15,737 nucleotides of DNA from an uncultured Eubacteriales bacterium (GCA_900549865.1 URPU01000054.1:1-15737), one strand, 5' to 3'. Positions 7,185 through 15,157 are shown, counted from the first letter of the stretch. Notes: generated from the letters alone by a model not told the origin. Numbers and translations are program-made.

Positions 7185-7190
7185 TCCTTT
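7185..7190 (-). promoter_or_regulatory. Ribosome binding site fixing the murG start
   Basis: AAAGGA (7190-7185 on the minus strand) is followed by a 9-base spacer and ATG (7175-7173). It supports the shorter murG start over the in-frame upstream codon at 7208. Confidence 0.75.
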
Positions 7191-7204
7191 CGCGCAGTAA
7201 GTGA

Positions 7205-8359
7205 TCAATAAGTAAATATATCGCGGGAAGCGCTGAGCACTATCCCCATTTCAAAAAGCTCGATAAGCAGCGCCGTGCCGCCGTAGCTGAAAAACGGGAG
7301 GGATATCCCCGTGCACGGCACAAGATTCGTGACGACGGCCACATTGAGGAAAACCTGTATCGCAAGGAGCGTCGTGACGCCCGCACAGACAAGGAAGCTG
7401 AACCTGTCGGGCGAATGGAGGGCGATCCAATAGCCGCGCAGGATGAGCAGGGCGAACAGGACGAGGATGAGCGCCGCGCCGATAAAGCCAAGCTCCTCAC
7501 ACACGACGGAGAAGATGAAATCGTTATGCTCCTCCGGCAGATACAAGAACTTCTGACGGCTGCCGCCAAGGCCAAGCCCGCTGAGTCCGCCGGAGCCGAT
7601 GGAGTAAAGCGACTGGACTATCTGATACCCCTCGTCAGAGGAACTGGAAAACGGGTCGCGCCATGTGTTTATGCGGCTGGACGCATAGGGGAAAAACGTC
7701 AGCAGCACAGCGACGCCGGCCCCGGCCGCGCCGAAGGCCGCGGCAAACCAGCCGATGCGCACGCCGCCCAGAAAAAGCATCGCCCCGCCGATAGCAATGA
7801 TTATGACGGAGGCGGAAAAGTGCGGCTCAAGCACGAGAAGGACAATGATGACAAGCAGTATGCCCGCAAATGGCAGAATGCCGTACCGGAACGTGGCCAT
7901 CCTGCCGCACAGACGGCAGATGAGCGCGGAGAACGAGAGGATAACGGCAAGCTTTGCAAGCTCAGACGGCTGCACCGTGAGCCCGCCGACGCCGAGCCAG
8001 CGCCGCGCGCCGTTCGCCTTGACGCCGATGACCGGCACCAGAAGCAGCAGCACGAGCACCGCCCCGAGAAACACGAAGGCATAGCGCCTGTAAAGCCCCA
8101 TCGGCAGGCGCGACGCGAAAAGCATCGCCCCGACGCCGAGAAGCGCGAACAGAAGCTGGCGCACGAAGTAGTACGCCGCGTTGCCGCCGGTTATATTGCC
8201 GGGGTCATAGTAGGCGCGGGCATAGCTTGACGAGAGGACCATCACGACGCCCATCGTCAAAAGAAGAACCACCAGAACAAAAAAAGATGTGTCAAACCCG
8301 CAGCGCTTTTTCTCCGCCACTGCTGAAAAGCCGGCGAGGCGGGCGCTTTCATAACGCAT
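7205..8359 (-). CDS. ftsW: SEDS peptidoglycan glycosyltransferase FtsW/SpoVE
   Basis: FtsW polymerises lipid II into glycan strands at the septum together with a class B PBP. The 384-residue product has about ten membrane segments starting near residue 25. SEDS-family landmarks are NGARRWLG (116-123), QPSELAK (130-136), HNDFIF (278-283) with D280 at the position of the essential aspartate, CEELGFIG (287-294) and SYGG (358-361). The gene is in the dcw cluster, so FtsW (or sporulation SpoVE) is more likely than RodA, but sequence motifs alone do not separate them. The ATG at 8359 has GGAGG with a 7-base spacer. It lies 27 bases after mraY; murD, often found between them, is absent. Confidence 0.95.
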   Translation of the reverse strand: MRYESARLAGFSAVAEKKRCGFDTSFFVLVVLLLTMGVVMVLSSSYARAYYDPGNITGGNAAYYFVRQLLFALLGVGAMLFASRLPMGLYRRYAFVFLGAVLVLLLLVPVIGVKANGARRWLGVGGLTVQPSELAKLAVILSFSALICRLCGRMATFRYGILPFAGILLVIIVLLVLEPHFSASVIIIAIGGAMLFLGGVRIGWFAAAFGAAGAGVAVLLTFFPYASSRINTWRDPFSSSSDEGYQIVQSLYSIGSGGLSGLGLGGSRQKFLYLPEEHNDFIFSVVCEELGFIGAALILVLFALLILRGYWIALHSPDRFSFLVCAGVTTLLAIQVFLNVAVVTNLVPCTGISLPFFSYGGTALLIELFEMGIVLSASRDIFTY

Positions 8360-8386
8360 CTTCCCACCTCCCCGACTTGTACATTA

Positions 8387-9400
8387 TCAGAGTGCGTAAC
8401 GGTGAAACACCCCAATAAATGATATGACGGCAAAGACCAGAGATATACCTGTGAAGAGAACAAAAAGTTCCCGTTCTTTCCACTTCTTCCCCGTCCATCC
8501 GCCCATTTCAAGGTGATGGTGCAGGGGGGCCATTCTGAAAATGCGCTTTCCGTGGGTCAGCTTGAAGTAAGTGACCTGGATTATATCGGAGAGCGTTTCA
8601 AGAATGTAGATGATGCCGAGCGTAACAAGGATGAGCGGCATATCGTAGGCAAAGGCGAGCGCCGCGACGGCACCGCCGAGGAAGAGCGAGCCAGTGTCGC
8701 CCATAAAGACCTTGGCCGGGTTGAAGTTATACACAAGGAAGCCCAGCAGTCCGCCGATCATGCCGGAGGCAAAAATGCCAAGCTCAAGGAAGTTCTCACC
8801 CCAGAGGAAGGTGACGACAACGAAGAAGAGAAAGACCGGAATGCTCGTACCGGCGGCAAGGCCGTCCACACCGTCGGTGATATTGACGGCGTTGACCGTG
8901 CCGACGATGACGAAGGACGCAAATATGAAGTAGAGCCATTCGGGCACATAGAGCGTCACATTGAAAAACGGCACGTATATATCCGACGTGACAAAGCCTA
9001 TCTCACGCATGAGCAGTACGAACACGAGCGCCGCGGCAAGCTGGAGCAGGAACTTCATCTTCGCCGTCAGGCCGAGGTTCTGCTTTTTCTTCAGCTTCTC
9101 CCAGTCGTCAAGAAAGCCTATCGCCCCGAACACCAGTGCGAACAGCAGCACGAAAATATGCACGAAGTCGCCGTGCAGCATCCCGTCGAAGCCGACAGTC
9201 AGGCACACAAAGGTGACGGCGGCAATAAACATCACGCCGCCCATGGTGGGCGTGCCGCTTTTGGACATATGCCACGTCGGGCCGTTGGATTTTATCTCCT
9301 GTCCGGCCTTCTGCCTGCGCAGCCATGGGATATAGTATTTACCGAATGCCGTGGCAAACAAGAATGCCAGAACAAAGGCACAAATCAGCTTTATCGTCAT
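8387..9400 (-). CDS. mraY: Phospho-MurNAc-pentapeptide transferase MraY
   Basis: MraY transfers phospho-MurNAc-pentapeptide to undecaprenyl phosphate in the membrane, making lipid I. The 337-residue product has about ten membrane segments and the catalytic landmarks: GTPTMGG (49-55), LDDW with D98 and D99, NAVNITDGVDGLAAG (170-184) with D176 and D179, VFMGDTGS (231-238) with D235, and PLHHHLE (292-298). A TTG four codons upstream (9412) is open, but GGAG (9410-9407) is placed 6 bases before the ATG at 9400, so that start is used. It follows murE by 28 bases with no murF between them, which is the usual neighbour in Firmicutes. Confidence 0.97.
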   Translation of the reverse strand: MTIKLICAFVLAFLFATAFGKYYIPWLRRQKAGQEIKSNGPTWHMSKSGTPTMGGVMFIAAVTFVCLTVGFDGMLHGDFVHIFVLLFALVFGAIGFLDDWEKLKKKQNLGLTAKMKFLLQLAAALVFVLLMREIGFVTSDIYVPFFNVTLYVPEWLYFIFASFVIVGTVNAVNITDGVDGLAAGTSIPVFLFFVVVTFLWGENFLELGIFASGMIGGLLGFLVYNFNPAKVFMGDTGSLFLGGAVAALAFAYDMPLILVTLGIIYILETLSDIIQVTYFKLTHGKRIFRMAPLHHHLEMGGWTGKKWKERELFVLFTGISLVFAVISFIGVFHRYAL

Positions 9401-9406
9401 GCTAAA

Positions 9407-9410
9407 CTCC
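9407..9410 (-). promoter_or_regulatory. Ribosome binding site fixing the mraY start
   Basis: GGAG (9410-9407) lies 6 bases ahead of ATG (9400-9398). It overlaps the codons that a TTG start at 9412 would use, so the TTG start is unlikely. Confidence 0.65.
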
Positions 9411-9428
9411 AAATCCGGCGCCGGCCGT

Positions 9429-10886
9429 TCAGCCGCGCTGTTTTCTCTTTTCCAGCCAGTCCGCCACTATCTCACGCTCGTCCATATGGCGCTTTTCATG
9501 CCCGACGACCTGATAATCCTCGTGACCCTTGCCGGCAAGTAATATTACATCACCGGGGCGTGCATTGTCAATAGCCCAATGTATCGCCTCTTCCCTGTCG
9601 CATATCACTTTCTTCGGCGTGCGTTTGTTTTTCATGCCCGCAACTATCTCACGGATGATTTCCTCCGGCTCCTCCGTGCGGGGGTTGTCGCTGGTGACGA
9701 TGACAAAGTCGGAGTTATCCGCGGCTATCGCGCCCATTATCGGGCGCTTGACCTTATCCCTGTCGCCGCCGCAGCCGAAAAGGCACACGAGCCGCCCCTT
9801 CACGACAGGGCGCAGAGTCTGCAAGACGGTCTCCAGCGCGCCGGGCTTGTGGGAATAGTCGATAATGATGGAATAGTCGCCGTCCGTCGGCACGACCTCC
9901 ACACGGCCCTTGACGCCCTTGGCGCTCGCCATGGCGTCACAGCAGTCCGCAAGGCTTATGCCAAGCGAAAGGCCGACGGCTATCGCGCCGAGCGCGTTGT
10001 GCACGGAGAAGTTGCCGGGAATGGCAAGGCGCGTCAGCGCAAGCTCGTCTTTATACACGGCGGCGAAGCGCACGCCGGCGGCGCTGAGGCGGATATCCTT
10101 CGCCGTAAGATCCGCGCTGTCCGACTCGGCGGAGAAGGTCATGGCCTTGCATGTCGCACCGTTGAGCATGAAATCCGTCCACTTGTCGTCGGCATTCAGG
10201 CAGCCCAGCTTACACTGGCGGAACAGCAGCCTTTTTGCCGCGGCGTATTCCTCCATCGTGCCGTGCAGGTCGAGATGGTCCTGAGAGAGATTCGTATAAA
10301 CGCCGACGTCGTATTCTATGCCCGCAACGCGCTCCAACGCAAGCGCGTGGGACGAGACCTCCATGACGACGTGGGTGCAGCCCTCGTCCGCCATGCGGCG
10401 GAAGAGCTTGTGCAGCTCATAGCTTTCGGGCGTGGTGTGGTCGGAATGCAGGCACTCGGAGCCGATCATGTTGCCGTTCGTGCCGATAAGGCCGACCTTC
10501 GCGTCGAGCTTCATTTCAAGCATATGCTTTATGAGATAGCTGGACGTCGTTTTGCCGCTCGTGCCGGTGATGCCAATAAGCGTCATTTCCTTCGCCGGGT
10601 CGCCGAAGAACTCACGGCTGACATAGGCAAGGCCCTTCCGGCAGTCGGCCACGCGGACATAAGGCGTGCCGTCCGACGGCGCTTCCTCGCACAGCACAGC
10701 CGCCGCGCCGCGCGCCATGGCGGCGGGAATGAATTTGTGCCCGTCCGACTCAAAGCCGCGTATAGCAACGAAAAGGTCGCCCGGCTGCGTCTTGCGCGAG
10801 TCGTAGCTGACGCCGCCGATCTCCATATCCATTGCGGCTGACGCGTCAAGCACGTCAAGATTTCTCAAAAGTTCTCCAAGCTTCAT
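9429..10886 (-). CDS. murE: UDP-MurNAc-L-Ala-D-Glu:meso-diaminopimelate ligase MurE
   Basis: MurE adds the third residue of the peptidoglycan stem peptide using ATP in the cytoplasm. The 485-residue product has the Mur-ligase P-loop GITGTSGKTT (105-114), EVSSHAL (176-182), the AAKRLLF segment with K218 at the carbamylated-lysine position, NALGAIAVG (297-305), and GKGHEDYQ (452-459). DNPR (400-403) is the signature for meso-diaminopimelate, where lysine-adding enzymes have a different motif. The organism should therefore have a meso-DAP stem peptide. The ATG at 10886 has AGGGGG about 8-9 bases upstream, overlapping the stop codon of the PBP gene, so translation of the two may be coupled. The gene is full length. 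Confidence 0.98.
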   Translation of the reverse strand: MKLGELLRNLDVLDASAAMDMEIGGVSYDSRKTQPGDLFVAIRGFESDGHKFIPAAMARGAAAVLCEEAPSDGTPYVRVADCRKGLAYVSREFFGDPAKEMTLIGITGTSGKTTSSYLIKHMLEMKLDAKVGLIGTNGNMIGSECLHSDHTTPESYELHKLFRRMADEGCTHVVMEVSSHALALERVAGIEYDVGVYTNLSQDHLDLHGTMEEYAAAKRLLFRQCKLGCLNADDKWTDFMLNGATCKAMTFSAESDSADLTAKDIRLSAAGVRFAAVYKDELALTRLAIPGNFSVHNALGAIAVGLSLGISLADCCDAMASAKGVKGRVEVVPTDGDYSIIIDYSHKPGALETVLQTLRPVVKGRLVCLFGCGGDRDKVKRPIMGAIAADNSDFVIVTSDNPRTEEPEEIIREIVAGMKNKRTPKKVICDREEAIHWAIDNARPGDVILLAGKGHEDYQVVGHEKRHMDEREIVADWLEKRKQRG

Positions 10887-10898
10887 GGTATTATCCCC

Positions 10899-13220
10899 CT
10901 AGTATCTGCCCAACATCGATTCATCGCTGTTTATCAAGCTGACCTCTATAGCCGTGCCGTGGCTGACAAGGCTGCCCGGCGCGATGCTCTGCGCGCTGAC
11001 GGTCTGCGTCTGCGCATTGAGCACGGGGCTTGAGGTCTTTATATATATCCCGTAATAAGAAAGCATATCGCGCGCCTCGGCATAGCTCATGCCGTCAAGC
11101 TCGGGCACGGTCTCAAGCTCCTGCGACGGCGCGGCATCAAGATAGAGTATTATCTGACTCCCCGCCGCAAGCGAGACGCCCGACAGAGGAAGCTGACCGG
11201 TGACGGTGTCGCCCGTGCCGATGGTGCGGTAATCAAGCCCGGCGTCCTTCACGGCGCTCACAGCGTCGTCAAGGCTTTTGCCCACCGCAAGCGGCATCAC
11301 CGTGTCGGCAAGCGCACCGGCAGAATCCGGCTCAACGCCCATATAGGGCAGGATATCCGCAAACATGCGCCCCACGACGGGCGCGGCCATCTGGCCGCCG
11401 CTTATGTATATGCCGGACTTGTTGGACGGCGTATCGAGAAAAACAAGAATGGCTATCTTCGGGTCGTCTGCCGGGGCAAAGCCGACGAAAGAGACGATAT
11501 ACTCCTTCTGGCCGGTCTTGGCCTCAAGACTCACCTTCTCGCTCGTTCCGGTCTTGCCGCCGATTCTGTAGCCGCTGACTGCGGCGTTGCGCCCCGTGCC
11601 ATCGTTCGGGTCGCCGACGACCTGCTCAAGAATGCCGCGGACGGTCTCGCTCGTGCGGGCGCTTATGACCTGGCGCACCATGTTCGGCGCGCGCTCATAC
11701 GCGACTGTTCCGTCAGGATTCAGGAGCTGGCGCACGACATACGGCTGCATCAGATATCCGCCGTTGACGCAGGCGCTGACGGCCGTGATGAGCTGAAGCG
11801 GGGTTATCGTGAAGGTCTGGCCGAAGGAGGCCGCCGCAAGCTGCGACAGATTCTTTTCTGAGCAGAAGGTATTCTGACTCCACCAGATGCTGCCGCTCTC
11901 CCCGGCGAGGTCTATGCCCGTGGTCGCCGTGAGGTTCGCGTCCTTATCCGCGCTGAGTTCAAGAAATCCGAAAGCCTCGCAGTATTTATAAAAGGTCTCC
12001 GCGCCGACGCGCTGACCGATGTTGACAAAGGCGACATTGCACGAATGCTGCGCCGCCTGCGTCAGCGTCTGTGAGCCGTGGCCGCCGTATTTCCAGCAGC
12101 GTATGGGCTTCGTGCGGCCTATCACGCTGACGGTTCCGGGGCAGTAAAAGCTGTCGTTCAGCCCAACCTTGCCCTCTTCAAGCGCCATGGAAAGCGTGAT
12201 TATCTTGAATGTAGAGCCGGGCTCATACGTATCTGAAAGCGCCTTGTTGCGCCACTGACGCGCCTGTGCCTGTGCAAGCAGTGCCTGCGCCTCCTCTTCC
12301 GACGCCGCGCCGTCAATGGCGAGCTGCGCCTTATCGCTGACGGCAAGGAAGTTGTTGAGGTCATACCCGTCAAGCGAAGCCATTGCAAGTATGGCCCCGG
12401 TGTTGACGTCCATCGCTATTGCACCGGCGCCGTTTTGAATGTCATAATCCTCCACAGCCTGCTTGAGGTGCTTTTCAATGTAATACTGTATCGTTGAATC
12501 CACCGTGGTGACGACGTCGTACCCGTCCTCGCCGGGGGTGAACTCCTCAAAGCGGGAGAAGAGCAGCTCAGTGCCGTAGGCGTTCGTGGCGCGCACGGTT
12601 TTCCCGGCCGTACCGGCAAGCGCGGAGTCATACTGCGCTTCTATCCCCTCAAGGCCGTAATTATCCGTGCCAACAAAGCCGATGAGGTGGCACGCGAGGG
12701 AGGAATTCGGATAATAGCGCTTCGTGTCGGTCTCAAGCCTCACGCCGCGCAGGCCGTATTCGGACTTGAAGCGGCGCACGGCATCGGCCTTGTCGCTTTC
12801 CACCTTGCGCGCGACCGTGACATACCATGAGCCTGTCTGCCCAGCCTTTTTCAGTATATCACCGCGGTCAAGCCCGAGTATCTTGGAAAGCCCGTCGGCT
12901 ATAAGCGCCTTATCCTCGCCGTACATTTCTATCTCCGCCGGACTGAGGTAAACGTTGTCCACAGAGGCGCTGACGGCCAGCGCGTTCATATTCGTGTCGT
13001 AGATAACGCCGCGTGCGCTCGACGTCGGCGCTTCTCTGAGCTGCTGGCGTATCGCAAGCTGCTCATAATATTCATGGTCGATTATCTGCAGCTTGTAAAG
13101 CCGCGCCAAAAGCAGCAAAAATGCAGCTATGCCGCACACTGCCATCAAAAACAGCGTGCGGCGGAGCATTTGCCTGTCAGGTCTGTATCGGCGACCTTTT
13201 TCCTGTAGCTTTTCCGGCAT
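10899..13220 (-). CDS. Class B penicillin-binding protein with two PASTA domains (SpoVD/Pbp2B type)
   Basis: This transpeptidase crosslinks septal or spore wall with its SEDS partner FtsW/SpoVE. The 773-residue product has one N-terminal membrane anchor (about 20-42), a dimerisation/pedestal domain, and a transpeptidase domain with all three motifs: STFK (336-339), SCN (393-395) and KTGT (556-559). Two PASTA domains fill the C-terminus from about residue 640 (VMPLAVGKSLDDAVSAV, then VPELDGMSYAEARDML). Two PASTA copies resemble PBP2x/Pbp2B; B. subtilis SpoVD has one. Sequence does not decide between division (pbpB) and sporulation (spoVD). An ATG at 13235 lies in frame but has no ribosome binding site; GGGAG is placed 6 bases before the ATG at 13220. 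It follows the FtsL-like gene by 66 bases and precedes murE by 12. Confidence 0.94.
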   Translation of the reverse strand: MPEKLQEKGRRYRPDRQMLRRTLFLMAVCGIAAFLLLLARLYKLQIIDHEYYEQLAIRQQLREAPTSSARGVIYDTNMNALAVSASVDNVYLSPAEIEMYGEDKALIADGLSKILGLDRGDILKKAGQTGSWYVTVARKVESDKADAVRRFKSEYGLRGVRLETDTKRYYPNSSLACHLIGFVGTDNYGLEGIEAQYDSALAGTAGKTVRATNAYGTELLFSRFEEFTPGEDGYDVVTTVDSTIQYYIEKHLKQAVEDYDIQNGAGAIAMDVNTGAILAMASLDGYDLNNFLAVSDKAQLAIDGAASEEEAQALLAQAQARQWRNKALSDTYEPGSTFKIITLSMALEEGKVGLNDSFYCPGTVSVIGRTKPIRCWKYGGHGSQTLTQAAQHSCNVAFVNIGQRVGAETFYKYCEAFGFLELSADKDANLTATTGIDLAGESGSIWWSQNTFCSEKNLSQLAAASFGQTFTITPLQLITAVSACVNGGYLMQPYVVRQLLNPDGTVAYERAPNMVRQVISARTSETVRGILEQVVGDPNDGTGRNAAVSGYRIGGKTGTSEKVSLEAKTGQKEYIVSFVGFAPADDPKIAILVFLDTPSNKSGIYISGGQMAAPVVGRMFADILPYMGVEPDSAGALADTVMPLAVGKSLDDAVSAVKDAGLDYRTIGTGDTVTGQLPLSGVSLAAGSQIILYLDAAPSQELETVPELDGMSYAEARDMLSYYGIYIKTSSPVLNAQTQTVSAQSIAPGSLVSHGTAIEVSLINSDESMLGRY

Positions 13221-13226
13221 AGCACA

Positions 13227-13231
13227 CTCCC
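13227..13231 (-). promoter_or_regulatory. Ribosome binding site fixing the PBP start
   Basis: GGGAG (13231-13227) lies 6 bases before ATG (13220-13218). Upstream of the alternative ATG at 13235 there is only AT-rich sequence with no Shine-Dalgarno match. Confidence 0.72.
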
Positions 13232-13286
13232 GCATACGAAATATATTTTATATATATTCCGCGGCCTACCCTGCTATGCTCACACT

Positions 13287-13577
13287 TTATCCGGTCTGCT
13301 CCGACATGTCTATATATTCTATCTGTTCCGCCGTGCAGCGCTGCATCCCCAGCACCTCGACGGCGTATTTTTCTATCTCCTCTATACTGGCGCACTGGCC
13401 GTACTGCGCAGAAAGCGCGCGGTTTTCCTCTTCAATGGCTGCGGTCTCCTTCTCAAGCCGCGCGGCGGAATCGTTCAGCGCCGTGAGCTTTATCGACGCA
13501 AAAAGCGAAAAGACGAGAATCACCGCCGAGAAGCCAAAAAGTATGCTGACAAAAACCGCGGAAGAAACCTTTTTCAC
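13287..13577 (-). CDS. FtsL-like cell division protein
   Basis: The 96-residue product has a short positive N-terminus (MKKVSS), one membrane helix (about residues 7-30), and then a predicted coiled coil (about 33-60, rich in Glu, Ala and Leu) on the outer face. FtsL and the related DivIC/FtsB proteins have this layout and form the scaffold that activates the septal wall synthase with FtsQ/DivIB. Position between rsmH and the PBP gene is the standard ftsL place. Sequence similarity is low across this family, so the call rests on topology and position. The start is GTG at 13577, with AGAGGG 9 bases upstream, 4 bases after the rsmH stop. Two cysteines (C62 and C81) are unusual for such a protein. 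Confidence 0.8.
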   Translation of the reverse strand: MKKVSSAVFVSILFGFSAVILVFSLFASIKLTALNDSAARLEKETAAIEEENRALSAQYGQCASIEEIEKYAVEVLGMQRCTAEQIEYIDMSEQTG

Positions 13578-13581
13578 CGCG

Positions 13582-14517
13582 TCACACCCTCTCCGCCACG
13601 CGCAGCTTGGCGCTGCGAGCGCGAGGGTTTCTCTCTATCTCATCCGCGCCCGGCAATATGGGCTTGCGGCAGACACTTTTGAGGGTCTTTATAAAGCCGC
13701 AAGTACATATTGGAGCCTCTCTTGGGCAGGTGCAGCCGTTTTCTCTGGCCGCAATACCTGATTTGACGATTCTGTCCTCAAGAGAGTGGAAACTGATCAC
13801 ACATAATCTGCCGCCTGTTTTGAGCTTGTCGGGCGCTGTATCCATTAGCGCTGATATCGCGCCAAGCTCGTCATTCACGGCGATGCGTATTGCCTGAAAG
13901 CAGCGCTTCGCCGGATGCTGCTTTTCGCGCAGCGCCGCGGCGGGCAGCGCGCCCTTTATGATATCGACAAGCTCGAACGTCGTCTCGACAGGCTTTTTCT
14001 CACGCGCGGCAATTATGGCCGCGCTTATGCGCCGGGCGTAGCGCTCCTCCCCGTAATCCCAGAAGATACGGTTCAGCCTGTCGGCGGAATAATCGTTCAC
14101 AACGTCATAGGCCGTCAGCCCCTCGCTGCGGTCCATGCGCATATCCAGCGGCGCATCGTTCATATAGGAAAAGCCGCGCTCCGCCTCGTCAAGCTGGGGC
14201 GAGGACACGCCAAGGTCAAAAAGCATCCCGTCAACGGCGTCTATGCCGAGGTCATCCAGAATGGAGGCCGTGTCAGAAAAATTGCCGTGCACAAGAGTGA
14301 TCTTACCGGCAAATGGCGCAAGCCTTTCCCCGGCGCGCGCTATCGCCGTTTCATCCCTGTCGATGCCTATAAGGCGACCCGTTGTAAGGCGGGAAGCGAT
14401 CTCATACGAGTGCCCGCCGAGGCCGAGAGTTCCGTCAACATATATCCCATCCGGCTTTATGGCCAGATTTTCAATGCATTCATCAAGCAGGACAGAGACA
14501 TGCTTTGCATTATCCAT
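13582..14517 (-). CDS. rsmH: 16S rRNA (cytosine(1402)-N4)-methyltransferase RsmH (MraW)
   Basis: RsmH methylates N4 of C1402 in 16S rRNA, using S-adenosylmethionine, in the ribosomal P-site region. The 311-residue product starts with HVSVLLDECIE (6-16), the usual opening, followed by DGTLGLGGHS (28-37) for SAM binding, GIDRDETA (51-58), DLGVSSPQLDE (101-111), RIAVNDEL (211-218) and SFHSLEDRIVK (242-252). A GCTCP...CTCG cysteine cluster (261-274) near the C-terminus could bind metal; similar clusters occur in Clostridial homologues. A TTG at 14520 is possible, but ATG at 14517 overlaps the mraZ stop as TGATG and is the simpler choice. The TTG would sit closer to the ribosome binding site, so the start is not certain. 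Confidence 0.96.
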   Translation of the reverse strand: MDNAKHVSVLLDECIENLAIKPDGIYVDGTLGLGGHSYEIASRLTTGRLIGIDRDETAIARAGERLAPFAGKITLVHGNFSDTASILDDLGIDAVDGMLFDLGVSSPQLDEAERGFSYMNDAPLDMRMDRSEGLTAYDVVNDYSADRLNRIFWDYGEERYARRISAAIIAAREKKPVETTFELVDIIKGALPAAALREKQHPAKRCFQAIRIAVNDELGAISALMDTAPDKLKTGGRLCVISFHSLEDRIVKSGIAARENGCTCPREAPICTCGFIKTLKSVCRKPILPGADEIERNPRARSAKLRVAERV

Positions 14518-14933
14518 CAAAACTCAAGCTCCTCCATGACGGCGGCGATATTTTCAGGCGTCGTCTCCTCCGCGAACACGGCGGCCCAGGCCTCACTGTC
14601 CCACAGCTCAGCATGGTTATTGCAGCCGATGACCGTGACCTTCTGCGTAAGTCCGGCAAAATCGCGCAGGTTCTGCGGAATGAGCGCGCGGCCCTGACTG
14701 TCAAGCTCACAGCGCGCGGCATGCGCAAAAAGCGGTCGCATCTTGCGCTGCTTTATATACGGCATGGCGCTGACCTTATCCGAAAGCGCCTTCCAGTTCT
14801 CGCTGCTGTAGGCGCAGAGGCATCTATCCATGGACAGCGTGACATAAAACACATCGCCAAGCTCATCCCGAAGCTTTGCCGGGATAAAAAGACGGCCTTT
14901 GTTGTCAAGAGAATGCTGATACTCGCCGGTCAT
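14517..14933 (-). CDS. mraZ: Transcriptional regulator MraZ
   Basis: MraZ is a small DNA-binding protein of the SpoVT/AbrB fold that usually represses its own dcw promoter by binding repeats near it. The 138-residue product has the two DxxGRxxIP motifs, DNKGRLFIP (10-18) and DSQGRALIP (78-86), which are the family hallmark. An in-frame codon at 14981 would add 16 residues, but it falls within the palindrome and MraZ-box leader; the ATG at 14933 has AAGGAG 9 bases upstream and gives the normal MTGEYQHSLDNKGRL start. The stop overlaps the rsmH start by one base (TGATG), so translational coupling is likely. Confidence 0.96.
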   Translation of the reverse strand: MTGEYQHSLDNKGRLFIPAKLRDELGDVFYVTLSMDRCLCAYSSENWKALSDKVSAMPYIKQRKMRPLFAHAARCELDSQGRALIPQNLRDFAGLTQKVTVIGCNNHAELWDSEAWAAVFAEETTPENIAAVMEELEF

Positions 14934-14942
14934 GGATGTCCT

Positions 14943-14948
14943 CTCCTT
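14943..14948 (-). promoter_or_regulatory. Ribosome binding site fixing the mraZ start
   Basis: AAGGAG (14948-14943) is followed by a 9-base spacer and the ATG at 14933. The right edge of the motif is 4 bases from the palindrome at 14953-14976. Confidence 0.85.
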
Positions 14949-14952
14949 TCCC

Positions 14953-14976
14953 GTGGGAAACAGCGCCATTTCCCAC
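14953..14976. repeat. Perfect palindrome in the mraZ leader
   Basis: GTGGGAAA and TTTCCCAC are exact inverted copies (14976-14969 and 14960-14953 on the minus strand) with an 8-base spacer. It lies between the promoter and the ribosome binding site of mraZ, and its left arm overlaps the second unit of the MraZ-box-like repeats. It could act as DNA (a symmetric binding site) or as an RNA hairpin next to the ribosome binding site. Confidence 0.8.
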
Positions 14977-14989
14977 CACAATTACCCAC
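14965..14989 (-). promoter_or_regulatory. Candidate MraZ operator (TGG repeats at 10-bp period)
   Basis: Reading the minus strand, GTGGG (14989-14985), GTGGT (14979-14975) and ATGGC (14969-14965) recur every 10 bases, starting about 6 bases after the expected transcription start. Published MraZ sites in other bacteria are TGGG-type repeats at such a period near the mraZ promoter; that is family knowledge. The first unit matches well, the third poorly, so this is a candidate. Confidence 0.55.
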
Positions 14990-15000
14990 ACCACGGTTTT

Positions 15001-15029
15001 ATTATAGAAGTAGTTCACATAAAAAGCAA
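15001..15029 (-). promoter_or_regulatory. SigA-type promoter of the mraZ/dcw operon
   Basis: TTGCTT (15029-15024) and TATAAT (15006-15001) are separated by 17 bases on the minus strand. The -10 is perfect consensus, the spacing ideal, and the region is AT-rich. The expected start near 14994 leaves a leader of about 60 bases containing the operator-like repeats. It lies between the upstream gene's terminator and mraZ, so it should drive the whole operon. Confidence 0.8.
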
Positions 15030-15084
15030 GTAAATTTTTTTGACTTTTTTTGTCTCTTTTTGTATATATTTCCTCATAAATGGC

Positions 15085-15128
15085 CAAAAAACGCCCCAAC
15101 AGCTATATATTCCGCTGTTGGGGCGTTT
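15085..15128 (-). terminator. Intrinsic terminator after the DivIVA-like gene
   Basis: On the minus strand, AAACGCCCCAACAGC (15128-15114) and GCTGTTGGGGCGTTT (15103-15089) form a perfect 15-bp stem with a 10-base loop, followed by further T residues (15088-15086), so a T-run of six ends the structure. It starts 30 bases past the stop at 15158 and insulates the mraZ promoter from upstream transcription. Confidence 0.9.
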
Positions 15129-15157
15129 CGTCACAATATGTAGTTTTGCGCGGCGGC

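Noticed and set aside
5418..7211. 597-codon open frame on the plus strand across murA and murG
   Set aside because: It lies antisense to two clear genes. The composition (many Arg, His and Ala, no recognisable motif) and the lack of a ribosome binding site fit a GC-driven shadow frame.
8513..9574. 353-codon open frame antisense to mraY
   Set aside because: It is a highly charged shadow frame of a membrane protein gene with a full set of MraY motifs.
9579..10841. 420-codon open frame antisense to murE
   Set aside because: murE has every family motif on the other strand; this frame has none, with Arg/His/Ala-rich shadow composition.
14934..14981. Longer mraZ start adding 16 residues
   Set aside because: The extension overlaps the leader palindrome and operator-like repeats, has no ribosome binding site, and is absent from the usual MraZ start.
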